Assembly (NCBI GenBank): GCA_943787265.1
Contig: CALSLT010000006.1
Coordinates: 1 to 64,000, forward strand
Source of the DNA: an uncultured Planctomycetaceae bacterium
GTDB lineage: Bacteria; Planctomycetota; Planctomycetia; Planctomycetales; Planctomycetaceae
Reading direction: 5' to 3'
DNA length: 64,000 nt
The notes under the pieces are model-generated. The model had not been told where the DNA came from and searched no databases. It worked only from the letters and a program-made list of their open reading frames with translations. How positions within the stretch are numbered: the first letter of the stretch is position 1; every line of letters begins with the position of its first letter. A program made the position numbers and the translations under genes. Positions 35,898-46,400 of the stretch are shown piece by piece.

Positions 35898-37415
35898 ATG
35901 CGACTTCCCAATCTGCTCGCCTCAAAATGGGGCCGCCTGATCGCGTTTTTCTGCCTGTACGTGACTGAAGGAATTCCGCTCGGATTCACAGCCACCGCGA
36001 TCGCCACGCAGCTTCGTCGCAGCGGCGTCGGGCCGAAGGAAATCGGATTTTTCATCGGCTGGCTGTATTTTCCCTGGGCGTGGAAATGGGTCATGGGGCC
36101 GATCGTCGACCTGTTCTACTCGAACAAGCTTGGGGCTCGGCGAGGGTGGATCATCGGCATGCAGGTGATGATGGTGATCACACTGATGTTCTGCGTGCCG
36201 CTGGAACTGACCGAGAGTAATCTGACACTGCTGACGTCGATTATTCTGATCCACAATTTCTTCTGCGCCACTCAGGATGTCGCAATTGACGCGCTCGCCT
36301 GCAGCACGTTGCATCCTGAAGAGCGAGGTCTCGCCAACGGCCTAATGTTTGCCGGTCAGACCTTGGGAATTCCGCTGGGCGGAGCTTGCGTGCTCTACCT
36401 GATTGACGGAATCAGTTGGCTGCCGATGTTGCAGGATGGAATTCCGTTCGAGCAGACCTACTTCTTTGTGGCCGGTTGCATTCTGATGGTCACGATTTTT
36501 GTCGCCCTGCCAATGCGTGAAGAACCTCTCGTACGAAAGGCAAGTGATGGCGATCGCGGAGCAGCCATGCGGAAAGAAATCGGCGACTATCTGAAGACCG
36601 CATGGAAGTCATTCTTCGGGAGCCGCGTTGCCTTTGCCGCGTTGATACTGGCAGTGATTCCTGCCGGTGCGGCGGCGTTGAATCTTGCTTTGCAGAAGAC
36701 GCTGGCCGTCGAACTTGGGATGACCGACGGAGAAATTGCCGACATGGAAGTTGTCGGTAGCGTTATTTGGGCTGCCTGCTGCGTCACGGGAGGATTGATC
36801 TCCGACCGTGTTGGGCATCTAAAGTCGCTCGCGGTGTTTCTGGTTCTGATGTCGATTCCGACTCTGTGGCTCGGTTTTGAAATGGAGCGGCAGGGTTACA
36901 TCATGCCGGTCGAGATTGTCCAGGCTGACTCAAAAAGTAAAGCTGGAGAAGCACCTGAGAAAACCACAGAAAGCAGCGATGCTGCAGAAGCCGGCGAAGC
37001 AGTGGCTGTGGGGGCAGAGTTAAGTCACTCAGAACTCGAACTCGATTCCGAAAAAGAAGATTCAGTGGCCGCCTTCAGCAGAAACGTTCCCGAAGGGCTG
37101 GCTGACAGTTTCTGGTGGGCGGTGATGTTCTACATGGCGGCTCAAGGATTGATGTATGGAACTCGGACGGCGGTGTTCATGCAGATTTCGAACCCAGCCG
37201 TCGCGGCGACTCAGTTTACGGCTTACATGGCGATGATGAATCTGGTGACGGCTTACACGTCGTGGTGGCAAGGCGTTGTGATTGAGGGATGGGGTTATCC
37301 AGTGACGTTGTTCATTGATGCGTCGACGGGGCTCATCTGTCTTGCGGTGTTGCCGTTTCTGTTTCAGAAGGCTGTAGCGGAACCGTCAGTCAGTATTCCT
37401 GCTCCTCGCGATTGA
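35898..37415 (+). CDS. MFS transporter, AmpG-like
   Basis: A 505-residue integral membrane protein with about 12 helices. It starts LIAFFCLYVTEGIPLGFTATAIATQLRRSGVG, close to AmpG-family muropeptide permeases. A hydrophilic loop at about residues 340-390 is acidic and low in complexity (KAGEAPEKTTESSDAAEAGEA-type text), separating the last set of helices. AAAGGA lies before ATG 35898. The substrate is not known: AmpG imports anhydromuropeptides, but planctomycete homologues may carry other solutes. The gene is followed by the sulfatase gene on the same strand (65 bp). Confidence 0.87.
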   Translation: MRLPNLLASKWGRLIAFFCLYVTEGIPLGFTATAIATQLRRSGVGPKEIGFFIGWLYFPWAWKWVMGPIVDLFYSNKLGARRGWIIGMQVMMVITLMFCVPLELTESNLTLLTSIILIHNFFCATQDVAIDALACSTLHPEERGLANGLMFAGQTLGIPLGGACVLYLIDGISWLPMLQDGIPFEQTYFFVAGCILMVTIFVALPMREEPLVRKASDGDRGAAMRKEIGDYLKTAWKSFFGSRVAFAALILAVIPAGAAALNLALQKTLAVELGMTDGEIADMEVVGSVIWAACCVTGGLISDRVGHLKSLAVFLVLMSIPTLWLGFEMERQGYIMPVEIVQADSKSKAGEAPEKTTESSDAAEAGEAVAVGAELSHSELELDSEKEDSVAAFSRNVPEGLADSFWWAVMFYMAAQGLMYGTRTAVFMQISNPAVAATQFTAYMAMMNLVTAYTSWWQGVVIEGWGYPVTLFIDASTGLICLAVLPFLFQKAVAEPSVSIPAPRD

Positions 37416-37480
37416 TGCTTGGCGGTATCGCACCTGTTCGAGTGGTTCTCTCGCTTAATTGAATTTTTGGAGTTTATACG

Positions 37481-38923
37481 ATGCGCAAAATTCTGATCGT
37501 CCTCGCGGCACTTGTCGCAACGTCTTACGTCTCTTCGGCGGTGCGGAGTCTGAGTGCTGCCGAATTGCCAAACATCATCCTGTGCATGGCGGATGACCAG
37601 GGTTGGGGAGACGTTGGCTACTACGGAAAGTCGCCGGTCAAGACGCCGGTGCTGGATGAGATGGCCGCGGCCGGTTTGCGGTTTGACCGTTTCTATGCGG
37701 CGGCTCCGGTTTGTTCGCCGACTCGAGCGAGCGTGCTGACTGGACGGCATCCCAACCGCACGGCGGTTTTTAAATGGGGACACCCGCTTCGCCCTCAGGA
37801 AACGACCATCGCCGAAGCTCTCAAGAAAGCAGGTTACGTCACCGGCCACTTTGGGAAGTGGCATCTTGGTTCTTGCCGAGCCGACAGTCCCGTCTGCCCC
37901 GGAAACAGCGGCTTCGATGAGTGGCTGTCCGCTCCGAACTTCTACGAGAACGACTCGCTGATGAGTCACAACGGGACGGTGATTCAGACGAAGGGCGAAA
38001 GCTCGCAACTGGCTGTCGACTACGCACTCGACTTCATGCAGGCAGCAAAGAAGCAGGACAAGCCGTTCATCGCCGTTGTGTGGTTCGGGTCGCCACATTC
38101 ACCACACATTGCGGCGAAGGAATTCCTGGACATGTACAAGGAGTTTCCAAAAGCTCACGCCAACTTCCTGGGAGAAGTAACGGGCATCGACGCTGCCGTC
38201 GGTAACTTGCGGACATCAATCCGGGACATGGGCATCGCCGATAACACACTGCTCTGGTACACGAGCGATAACGGAGCGCTCCCGAAAGTTGGCTCGACTG
38301 GCGGACTGTCCGGTAAGAAAGGCAACCTGCTCGAAGGCGGCATTCGAGTGCCGGCGATCATCGAATGGCCGGCAGTCGTGAAGAAGCACCGCAAGATCGA
38401 CCTTGTCTGCAACACGACTGACATCTACCCAACGCTGCTCGAACTGACGGGCGTCAAAGTCGATCACCAACCCGTCCTGGACGGCCGCAGCATTCTGACA
38501 CTGATCCGTGATCAGAAGTTTGACGGACATAAAGAATACGGTTTCTGGGACTACCCGATCGGCGGCCGAGGAATGCACGCTGACCGGATGCTGGCCGCTC
38601 AGAAAGTAGAGGCCGACGCCGGTCAACAGAAACCGTGGCACGAAGTCGAACCCGATCCTTCAAAGGTTGGCGGCTATGCCAGAGACAAGCGTCCCGGACC
38701 TGCCGCATGGATTGACGGAAACTTCAAACTGCACCGGACCGCTTCGAAGACGGGCGAAGAGGGAGTGCGTTACATGCTTTACGATCTGAGCACCGACGTT
38801 GTGGAAAAACATGACTTGTCGAAGACTCAGCCAGAACGGCTCGAAGCGATGAAGAAGAAGCTTCTGGCCTGGCAGCAGTCTGTGATCGGAAGCCTCAACG
38901 GCAAGGACTACGTTGCTGAGTAG
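37481..38923 (+). CDS. exported sulfatase
   Basis: A 480-residue type I sulfatase with a signal peptide (MRKILIVLAALVATSYVSS). The metal-binding Asp pair is at 38-39 (MADDQGWGDVGYYG). The formylglycine site is Cys78 in CSPTR (VCSPTRASVLTGRHPNR), so maturation needs a formylglycine-generating enzyme. Other landmarks: FGKWHLG, DNGALPKVGSTGGLSGKK and the C-terminal VNTTDIYPTLLELTGV-like segment. It probably removes sulfate from a polysaccharide in the periplasm; the substrate is unknown. The SUMF1-like domains elsewhere in this window lack the catalytic Cys pair and are not candidates for its maturation. Confidence 0.93.
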   Translation: MRKILIVLAALVATSYVSSAVRSLSAAELPNIILCMADDQGWGDVGYYGKSPVKTPVLDEMAAAGLRFDRFYAAAPVCSPTRASVLTGRHPNRTAVFKWGHPLRPQETTIAEALKKAGYVTGHFGKWHLGSCRADSPVCPGNSGFDEWLSAPNFYENDSLMSHNGTVIQTKGESSQLAVDYALDFMQAAKKQDKPFIAVVWFGSPHSPHIAAKEFLDMYKEFPKAHANFLGEVTGIDAAVGNLRTSIRDMGIADNTLLWYTSDNGALPKVGSTGGLSGKKGNLLEGGIRVPAIIEWPAVVKKHRKIDLVCNTTDIYPTLLELTGVKVDHQPVLDGRSILTLIRDQKFDGHKEYGFWDYPIGGRGMHADRMLAAQKVEADAGQQKPWHEVEPDPSKVGGYARDKRPGPAAWIDGNFKLHRTASKTGEEGVRYMLYDLSTDVVEKHDLSKTQPERLEAMKKKLLAWQQSVIGSLNGKDYVAE

Positions 38924-38949
38924 AGTCGCACAATCTGACTGACATTTGA

Positions 38950-39037
38950 AATCGCAGAGTACGGAGAGCAGGAAGACGCAGAGTTCCCAAAGTTGACTCT
39001 CCGTCTACTCAGCGAGACCTCGATGGCCTCTGCGATT
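38950..39037. repeat. intergenic palindromic repeat (CGCAGAG family)
   Basis: Outer arms AATCGCAGAG (38950-38959) and CTCTGCGATT (39028-39037); inner arms ACGGAGAG (38961-38968) and CTCTCCGT (38997-39004). Same nested design and purine-rich motif as 20316-20391. Confidence 0.7.
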
Positions 39038-39067
39038 CTTTCTTCCCTTTTTCCTGCCGAGTATTGA

Positions 39068-40186
39068 ATGGCATCGGTCGACACTGCCCTTCCGGAAACT
39101 TCGAAGGTAACCCGAGCGGGAATCGAACGAGGCTTGCATTCCGGGCTGCAGCTTTACGTTTCGTGCGGAAGCGAAGTGATTGCGGATTGTGGTTTCGGCG
39201 AGTCGTCGCCTGGCGTCAAGATGACGCCTCAGACAATCATGATGTGGTTGTCTGCCGGCAAACCGCTTACGGCCGTCGCCGTTTTGCAACTGGTCGAACA
39301 CGGTCTGATTGATCTGGAAGGCCGGATTGTCGACTGGATTCCAGAGTTCGCGACTGGCGGCAAAGAGCAAATTCGACTGCATCATTTGCTGACTCATACC
39401 GCCGGGTTTCGCAATGTTGAAACCGGTTGGCCACATCTCTCATGGGATGAGACCATTGATCGAATCTGCAAGTCACCGCTGGAAGACGATTGGCGAGTTG
39501 GCGAAACGGCCGGCTATCACACGTCGTCTAGCTGGTTTATTCTTGGAGAGCTCATTCAGCGAGTTGATCCGCAACGTCGATCATTCTCTGAGTACCTTCG
39601 GCAGGAAATCTGCGAACCGCTTGAAATGAACGATTCGTGGAACGGAATGACGAGCGAATTCTGGTCGGCGAACAACGTTCAGATTGCCGAGATGTCACAG
39701 CTTGAGAAGGGCAAGACTGGGCTGCTGCCCTGGCACGATGAGCAACATTGCGCCGCCGCTTCACCCGGTGCAAATTCTCGCGGCCCAGTTAACGAACTGG
39801 GCAAATTCTACGAGTGCCTTCTGGCTGGCGGAGAACTAAACGGGCACAGAATTCTAAGCGACGAGTCCGTCGAGTTGTTGACGACTCGGCACCGGGAAGG
39901 ACTCCACGATAAAACGCTCTTTCACAAGATCGATTTCGGACTGGGAGTGATCGTCGATTCGAACCGCTACGGGGCGGACACTGTTCCCTACGGATTCAGT
40001 CCCTACTGCTCCGAGCGAACTTTCGGACACGGTGGTTCGCAGTCATCAATCGGCTTCGCAGATCCAGATGCCGAACTGGTGGTCTGCTATGTGGCGAATT
40101 GTCGAATCGGGGAACCTCGCCATCAGAAACGAAATCGCGAAATTATCTCGGCCATTTATCGCGACCTCGGACTGGCGCCTTCCTGA
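39068..40186 (+). CDS. beta-lactamase-fold serine hydrolase (class C / EstB-like)
   Basis: A 372-residue protein with no signal peptide. Active-site S-x-x-K is Ser62-Ala-Gly-Lys65 (WLSAGKPLTAVAVLQLVEHG). The Y-x-N position is Tyr150 in GYHTSSSW (YHT instead of YSN). A final motif GHGGSQS takes the place of KTG/HTG. It has the usual LLTHTAGF. These are shared with esterases, D-aminopeptidases and beta-lactamase-related proteins, so the substrate is open. It follows the sulfatase on the same strand but across a repeat element, so it may be a separate transcript. Confidence 0.87.
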   Translation: MASVDTALPETSKVTRAGIERGLHSGLQLYVSCGSEVIADCGFGESSPGVKMTPQTIMMWLSAGKPLTAVAVLQLVEHGLIDLEGRIVDWIPEFATGGKEQIRLHHLLTHTAGFRNVETGWPHLSWDETIDRICKSPLEDDWRVGETAGYHTSSSWFILGELIQRVDPQRRSFSEYLRQEICEPLEMNDSWNGMTSEFWSANNVQIAEMSQLEKGKTGLLPWHDEQHCAAASPGANSRGPVNELGKFYECLLAGGELNGHRILSDESVELLTTRHREGLHDKTLFHKIDFGLGVIVDSNRYGADTVPYGFSPYCSERTFGHGGSQSSIGFADPDAELVVCYVANCRIGEPRHQKRNREIISAIYRDLGLAPS

Positions 40187-40212
40187 CCCCTCTTAAGTCA
40201 GACCTTCGAAAC

Positions 40213-40260
40213 AAAAAAGCGCGAGCAAGGAATCGGCCAAAGCCTATCCTCACTCACGCT
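40213..40260 (-). terminator. rho-independent terminator of the DUF1559 gene
   Basis: Stem arms 40218-40230 and 40248-40260, 13 pairs with three wobbles on the minus-strand RNA, followed by six T on the minus strand (40213-40218). It lies about 40 bp after the stop codon of the prepilin-like gene. Confidence 0.75.
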
Positions 40261-40298
40261 TCAGGTTCGAACGGGATCGTTGAATTAGTTCTGAGCTC

Positions 40299-41309
40299 TT
40301 AGAAGTCGCCCAGTTCGTTGCCATCATCGCGAGAGCCAAGCTGTGACCACGTCCCGGCATCGATGGTTTCACTGATCGCCTTAACGGCTCCGTCAGCCAT
40401 CAGCGAATGGACCATGCCAACGTGGTGACTTCGTGAGGTCACGGCTGCGTAGGTCGGGCCTGAGCAACCCGTCTTTTCTTCACGGCAGCTTGTGAAGTCG
40501 ACATCGTATGCCGTTCCGCCGCTGGTGTGAGGTACGACGGTGTTTGGTGTGAAGACTGTCGTGAACCCTGTCTGATGAATTCGCCCATCGACCCATTCTG
40601 TGTGGCCACTCGTATCTTTGAAACTTCCGCCGAGAGCGCTGACTCCGTTCGGACCGGGAACGGTTGTCGTTCCGCCGCTGCCGTCTCGCAGGTAAGGGTT
40701 GAAAGCTTTGACTTCTGAGAAGGCCAGAGTGTTGCTTGTCCCGTCGGTAATGTATGCAAACTTGAGGCTCATGTTTGGCCCAAACACTCCGTCTCCGTTT
40801 AGTCGAGTGGCGTTGTTCCAGAAGTTCCAGCTTCCGCCGTTGAACGCATAGTTAAGCGGATAGTGCTCCGGGTTACCGCTACCGTCAACACGCTGTCGGT
40901 CTTTGACTTCGCTCGGGCAGAGGTAACCAGGGATTCTTGTAATTGGAGCGGCGGCATTCCGTCCGTCGGTGTAGGCATAATCAAGATCAACCTGCATGAA
41001 GAGATTCGCCTGATCAAGCAGAGGCATCAGGCGTGCCTGGATCGACCATTCGCCGCCGTCACCACCGGTGTCAGCGAGCTGTGTTGCACTGCTGGCTGCT
41101 CCATCGACAGCGAACGAAATCGGCAGCTTGCTGTGGAGGTCGTGGTAGTTGTGAAGGGCGATTCCGATCTGCTTGAGGTTGCTTTTGCACTGGGTACGTC
41201 GGGCCGCTTCACGAGCTTGCTGAACGGCAGGAAGCAATAGAGCGACGAGAATTGCGATAATCGCAATGACGACGAGCAACTCGATGAGCGTGAAACCTTG
41301 TCGTTTCAT
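40299..41309 (-). CDS. DUF1559 prepilin-like secreted protein
   Basis: A 336-residue protein beginning [18 protein letters not shown], the class III prepilin leader ([14 protein letters not shown]) followed by [34 protein letters not shown], the DUF1559 signature. The remainder is the conserved beta/alpha domain with [29 protein letters not shown] and the C-terminal text [21 protein letters not shown]. The family is hugely expanded in planctomycetes. The proteins resemble pseudopilins and are presumably processed by a prepilin peptidase and assembled outside the inner membrane. A 10-bp palindrome lies 83 bp upstream of the start and may control it. Confidence 0.93.
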   Translation of the reverse strand: MKRQGFTLIELLVVIAIIAILVALLLPAVQQAREAARRTQCKSNLKQIGIALHNYHDLHSKLPISFAVDGAASSATQLADTGGDGGEWSIQARLMPLLDQANLFMQVDLDYAYTDGRNAAAPITRIPGYLCPSEVKDRQRVDGSGNPEHYPLNYAFNGGSWNFWNNATRLNGDGVFGPNMSLKFAYITDGTSNTLAFSEVKAFNPYLRDGSGGTTTVPGPNGVSALGGSFKDTSGHTEWVDGRIHQTGFTTVFTPNTVVPHTSGGTAYDVDFTSCREEKTGCSGPTYAAVTSRSHHVGMVHSLMADGAVKAISETIDAGTWSQLGSRDDGNELGDF

Positions 41310-41761
41310 GTCAGAATTCCTTTAGGCAGGTGTCTAAGGTGATCGAAGAATTTGTTATCCAGCCATGGATTGGCTGAGTGGCAGGTATCTGCAATTGAGA
41401 CGCAGTCTCAATTGATACGCATAGTAGACCGATACTGGCCGCCGTTCGCAACCCATTTACACAGAAATTCCTGTGGATAGCCGAAGGCCACCCGAGCTGT
41501 TGACCGTGCTCCGCCCGACCGAGCAACAGTGTTTCGGAAATGATTTCTTGGAGCTGATCGGCAGATGGGCCTGTTCGAGTCGGAGCGGCCGTCGAAGAGT
41601 GCCAGCCGTGTGAAGCGTTTCGGGTGTGAACTGAGGTAGGAATGGCATTGAGCCGTCGTGAGTGGGAACTCGAATCTGCAGCGTGTCGGAGGGTAAACTT
41701 CGGAACCTGTTACGCCTGAAAATTCCAGCCGCACATTTGGGGCACTCAAGGAAACCATCAC
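41310..41761. other. 452-bp intergenic region with a palindrome
   Basis: Divergent space between the DUF1559 gene and the isomerase-like gene. Holds the palindrome at 41392-41414. Otherwise nothing with coding character could be supported; several short open frames lack start signals. Confidence 0.4.
41392..41414. promoter_or_regulatory. perfect palindrome, possible Fur-family operator
   Basis: Arms CAATTGAGAC and GTCTCAATTG around GCA, perfect over 10 bp. The core TTGAGAC-NNN-GTCTCAA follows the dyad pattern of Fur/PerR/Zur boxes (TGAGA to TCTCA). It is 83 bp from the DUF1559 start, within a promoter-like distance. The regulator is inferred, not shown. Confidence 0.4.
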
Positions 41762-42640
41762 ATGACCGCTCGAACCGATCGTCGCGACTTTCTCGCCAGT
41801 TCAGCTTCTGCTGCCATGAGCGTTGCCGCTGCAAGTTATGCCATGAGTCAGCCTCAGCCAGCCGCTGCCGGAGAGTTCACCGGCCGGATTCGGAAGGCCG
41901 TCAAGTACCACATGATTCAAGAGAAGCTTTCCGCTGAGGACAAGCTGAAAATGCTGAAGGATCTCGGATTCGACGGTGTCGAGCCGCGAGCGATGCTGAA
42001 GCCGGATCAGGCTGCGGATGTGAAAGAGTTGGCTCGAGCCAGCGAGAAAGTCGGGCTGCCGATTCACGGCGTCGTGAATTCAAGCAACCCGGACATCATC
42101 AGTGCGATCGACCAGGCAGTTCAGTACGGAGCAAATTCCGTTCTGCACGTCGTTCGTTATCAGCGAGACATCCCGTACCTGCAGAACTATCGCGAGACTC
42201 AGGCCATCATCCGCAAAGCGATTGAGCACGCGGAGAAGAAAGAAGTTTCGATCCTGCTGGAAAACGTCTGGGCAACATTTTTGATCGAGCCGCTTGGCAT
42301 GGCTCGTTACGTCGACGAGTTGAACAGCCCGTTCGTGCAGGTTTACTTCGACATTGGCAACGTCGTCCGCTGGGGCTGGCCTCAGCACTGGATCGAGGTG
42401 CTTGGTAAGCGGTCGAAGAAACTCGACATCAAAGAGTACGACTTAAAGATCGCCATGAACGACGGGATGCGTAAGGCGTTTGACGTTCCGCTTGGTGAAG
42501 GCAGCGTCGACTGGGCCGCCGTTCGAAAAGAATTGGCCGCAATCAAGTACGAAGGTTGGGCCACCGCCGAAGTCCGCGGCGGCGACCGAGCAAGACTCGC
42601 CGAAATCGCCGCCCAGATGGATCGCGTCCTGGATCTCTGA
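41762..42640 (+). CDS. Tat-exported sugar phosphate isomerase/epimerase-like TIM barrel
   Basis: A 292-residue protein; the ATG at 41762 follows AAGGAA. The Tat leader is MTARTDRRDFLASSASAAM (RRDFLA), cleaved near AAAG. The AP-endonuclease-2-type TIM barrel starts KAVKYHMIQEKLSAEDKLKMLKDLGFDGVEPRAM and contains LENVWATFLIEP, VYFDIGNVVRWGWPQHWIEVLGKR, LDIKEYDLKIAM and TAEVRGGD, giving the Glu/Asp/His metal positions. Family members isomerise or epimerise sugars, often in inositol or hydroxypyruvate pathways. Exported versions are common in planctomycetes. Confidence 0.88.
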   Translation: MTARTDRRDFLASSASAAMSVAAASYAMSQPQPAAAGEFTGRIRKAVKYHMIQEKLSAEDKLKMLKDLGFDGVEPRAMLKPDQAADVKELARASEKVGLPIHGVVNSSNPDIISAIDQAVQYGANSVLHVVRYQRDIPYLQNYRETQAIIRKAIEHAEKKEVSILLENVWATFLIEPLGMARYVDELNSPFVQVYFDIGNVVRWGWPQHWIEVLGKRSKKLDIKEYDLKIAMNDGMRKAFDVPLGEGSVDWAAVRKELAAIKYEGWATAEVRGGDRARLAEIAAQMDRVLDL

Positions 42641-42817
42641 TTCTACACAAGGCGAAGATACGCCAGTTTGCCGTGTAGTTAATCGCTGAGCGTGTGCGTT
42701 CATGTCGATGTTCCGCCAGAATGGTCCGTTTGATCTGTGGCTCTTTTCTAAATCCGTCGAAATTCACCGTGACGGTTTCTGAACGCCTACGCATTCTTAA
42801 GAGGAAGCTCCGCTGGC

Positions 42818-43405
42818 ATGGTCGAGACGACCGACAGTCTGATCAAACGATTGCGGCAGGCTCGCGACGGCGACAGTGACGCTCTGGGAGCATTGCTGGA
42901 CGAGTTCAGGCCTTACCTGAAGCTGCTGGCGCAGCGGGCGATGGATGGTCGATTGGCGGGACGGATTGATTCGTCCGACGTCGTCCAGCAAACCTATCTG
43001 TCGGCGGTTCGGAAGTTTGATGAGTTCTCCGGTGACGATGCGGATGCTCTGGCGGGATGGTTGCAGTTAATTCATGAGCGGAACCTGATCGACACGGCTC
43101 GCAAGCATCTGGTTGCAGAGAAGAGGTCTGTGGGTCGGGAAGAAACGTTGATCGAAACCGAAGCGTTGGATGATGTCGAGTTAACAAGCCCCAGCCAGCG
43201 ATTGATGAAAGGTGAAAGTGCCGTGCGACTGGCGGGGGCGTTGGCTTTTCTGCCAGACGACCAGAGTGAAGCGATCAGACTTCGACATCTCGATGGGTGG
43301 TCGCTGGAGAAGATTGCCGAGCGGATGGATCGATCAAAGCGTGCCGTCGCCGGACTGCTGCATCGAGGGCTGGAGAATTTGAGAGACAGATTGTCGGCGG
43401 GCTAA
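42818..43405 (+). CDS. ECF sigma factor associated with Ser/Thr kinases
   Basis: A 195-residue sigma factor: region 2 is GDSDALGALLDEFRPYLKLLAQRAMDG, SSDVVQQTYLSAVRKFDEF, ALAGWLQLIHERNLIDTARKH; region 4 is LAFLPDDQSEAIRLRHLDGWSLEKIAERMDRSKRAVAGLLHRGL. This sequence type is the planctomycete group found next to large protein kinases, so it is likely controlled by phosphorylation instead of an anti-sigma factor. AGAGGAAG lies upstream of ATG 42818. The kinase gene starts 13 bp after its stop, so they share a transcript. Confidence 0.93.
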   Translation: MVETTDSLIKRLRQARDGDSDALGALLDEFRPYLKLLAQRAMDGRLAGRIDSSDVVQQTYLSAVRKFDEFSGDDADALAGWLQLIHERNLIDTARKHLVAEKRSVGREETLIETEALDDVELTSPSQRLMKGESAVRLAGALAFLPDDQSEAIRLRHLDGWSLEKIAERMDRSKRAVAGLLHRGLENLRDRLSAG

Positions 43406-43418
43406 GGGAAACATTTGC

Positions 43419-46400
43419 ATGGTGAATCCTTCGGAAGACGAGCAGTCGGCAGGTGACGAGCGACTGCACGATTTGATCGCTGAGTATCACGACCGAGTCG
43501 ACCAGGGAGAAACGCTCGATCAGGCCGGTTTCACCGCAGATCATCCGGAATTGGAATCAGAGCTCAGCCGGTACTTCGAGAACGTAGCGACTCTGGAAAG
43601 CCTCGCCGGACCGACGGCCGGCCAGAGCGAGGCAGATCCAAACGCCACAGTCATCAGCGGCGAAACGCACGATGGTGGCTTCGCTGAGACGATGATTGAG
43701 AACAGCGGATCCGGAAACGCCGCGCGGATCAGCAAAGATGCCCCACTGACTCAGTTCGGTCGTTATCGCATTCGCAAGGAACTCGGGCGTGGAGCGATGG
43801 GGGCCGTCTATCTGGCTCATGACGAACAGCTTGATCGCGAAATCGCACTGAAGATTCCGAAGTTCGAAACAGACGCGAATGCTGATCTGCTGGAACGTTT
43901 CTACCGCGAAGCTCGCGCCGCGGCCGCGCTACAGCACTCTGGACTTTGTCCTGTTTACGATGTCGGAGAACTGGACGGTCAGCACTACATCACGATGGGC
44001 TTTATCAAGGGTCGACCGTTACGAGACTTCACGAAGAGTTCCAAGCGGCAGGCAGGCAAACAGGTTGCGCGAGTCATTCGCAAGGTGGCGTTGGCCATGG
44101 CCGAAGCTCATGAGCACAACATCGTGCATCGTGATCTGAAGCCTGCCAACATCATGATCAATCTGAAGAACGAGCCAGTCGTGATGGACTTCGGCCTGGC
44201 TCGTCGATCAGCCGAAGGCGAAGAACAACTGACTCATACGGGAACGGTGATCGGCACGCCCGCTTACATGTCGCCCGAGCAGGTGGACGGCGACAACGAA
44301 AACGTCGGCCCGCATTCCGACATCTACAGCCTGGGTGTCATCTTTTACGAAATGCTGACCGGGCAGTTGCCGTTTCAGGGCAACCTGATGTCGATCCTCA
44401 AACAGATCGCCCTGACGGAGCCGAAGCCGCCCGCCGAAATCCACGACGACATCGATCCATCGTTACAGGACATCTGCCTGAGCATGATGGCAAAGAAGTC
44501 GGAAGACCGACCGGCGTCGATGTCGGACGTCGCTCGCGATCTGACACAGTGGCTGCAGGGGCGTCAGGTCGTCGCTGACGAAAGCGAGCCACTGGAAACT
44601 TCCCGTGTTCCGGGCCAGCAGGCAGCTGGTACCGACGAACCAACAGTTCCCGTCGGGCAGACGGGAATGCCGGACATTAATGTGGGACCGGCAGCGACAT
44701 TCACACGGACAACTCCACGAACCGAGACACACGGCGACCATCCGAAGAATAGAAAATTCCTGATCGCCGGTGCTTTGGGTGGAGCAGCATTGCTGCTGGC
44801 AGGCATCGTGTTCATCGTGCAACTCGGCAAAGTGACGGTTCAGATCACGGTCGACGATCCATCGCTGGCGTTGAAGGTCGATGGAGACGAAATCGTCATC
44901 GAAGGAAACGAAACCCCGATCCGCCTCAGCGCAGGAACTCACGAACTGATCGTGAAACAGGGCAACCTTGAGTTCGCGGCTAAAGAGTTCAAAGTCACGA
45001 AGGATGGAAAGAATGCCATCCATGTCGTCGTCGTTGGCGATGATGTCTTTGTCCTCAAGGATGGCCAATCACCTCCAGCGTCCGTGGCCACGAAGACGCG
45101 GAGCGGCGAGGGCTCAGATTCTTTGCCACCACTGGCAATCGCGCCGTTCAACGCTGCTCAGGCCAAAGCGCATCAGGAAGCGTGGGCGAAACACCTTGAC
45201 GCCTTTGACGTCTTGACGTCTCCCGATTGGAAGTGGACAGAGCCAGTCAATCTCGGGCCAGAGATCAACTCGCCGGGACAGGATACCAGCCCCAGTGTTA
45301 CGCGTGATGGTCTGACGATGGTGTTTGCATCACCCTCTCGCGATGCTTCAAAACAGAATCGCGACCTTTTTATGTCGACTCGAAAAACGACTGACAGCCA
45401 ATGGTCGTCGGCCGTCAACATCGTGGCGATCAATTCTGCAAGGAACGATTTGGATCCAGCGATTTCTCCAGACGGACGAACCCTCGTTTTTACGTCGATA
45501 CAACCAAACGACGAATCGAATCCGGACCTGTGGATATCGACACGGGAAACTTCGACTTCCACCTGGAGCGAACGAAAGAACCTGGGGCCAAACATCAACT
45601 CACCTAAAACAGATTGGGACCCGCACTTCTCTGAAGACGGTTTATCAGTCGTGTTTCAGTCCAGCCAGAACGGCTCTATACGGAGATACGTCATTCGGCG
45701 TCCCTCGCTTGACTCAGTGGACTGGTCACCGGCGGAGATTGTTCCCAACCAGGAGCTGCCAGCAAACGGCCGCCGCCTGTTCGCTGGCGACCGGGTGACG
45801 TTGTTTCTGCCACTACTCACTGGTCCGGAAGCTTCCACTCCAGTCCTGCTGCAGCAAATACGTAATTCAAAAGGCGACAAATGGAGCACCCCGAAACCAA
45901 TCGCTATTCCTGGCAACGAGTCAGTCACTGAGAAGACGGATCGCTACGTCGATCCGCATATTTCTCACGACGGTCGGACAATCTGGTTTGCTGCGACGAG
46001 ACCAGGCGGCTTCGGCGATAATGACATCTGGATGTCACGTCGTGTGCCGATCAACCAGGCACCAGACGACCAAGGCACTCCCCGCACGTCCACGGCAGCG
46101 GAACCGCCACCACCAGCAGTTGCCCCGTTCGACGCTGCTCAGGCCAAAGCGCATCAGGAAGCGTGGGCGAAGCACCTTGGCGTGCCAGTCGAGAAGTCAG
46201 TTGAACTGCCCGGTGGTGAGAAGATGACGTTCATACTCATCCCGCCTGGCGAATTCATGATGGGATCGCCCCCGGAAGAACAACTTCGCTCTATCGAAAT
46301 TGCGAAAGCTGCCAACGAACAAACGAAGATTATCGGAATCACCCGCGAAGGCCCTCAGCATCGTGTGCGGATCACTGCCCCTTTCTATATCGGGAAGTAC

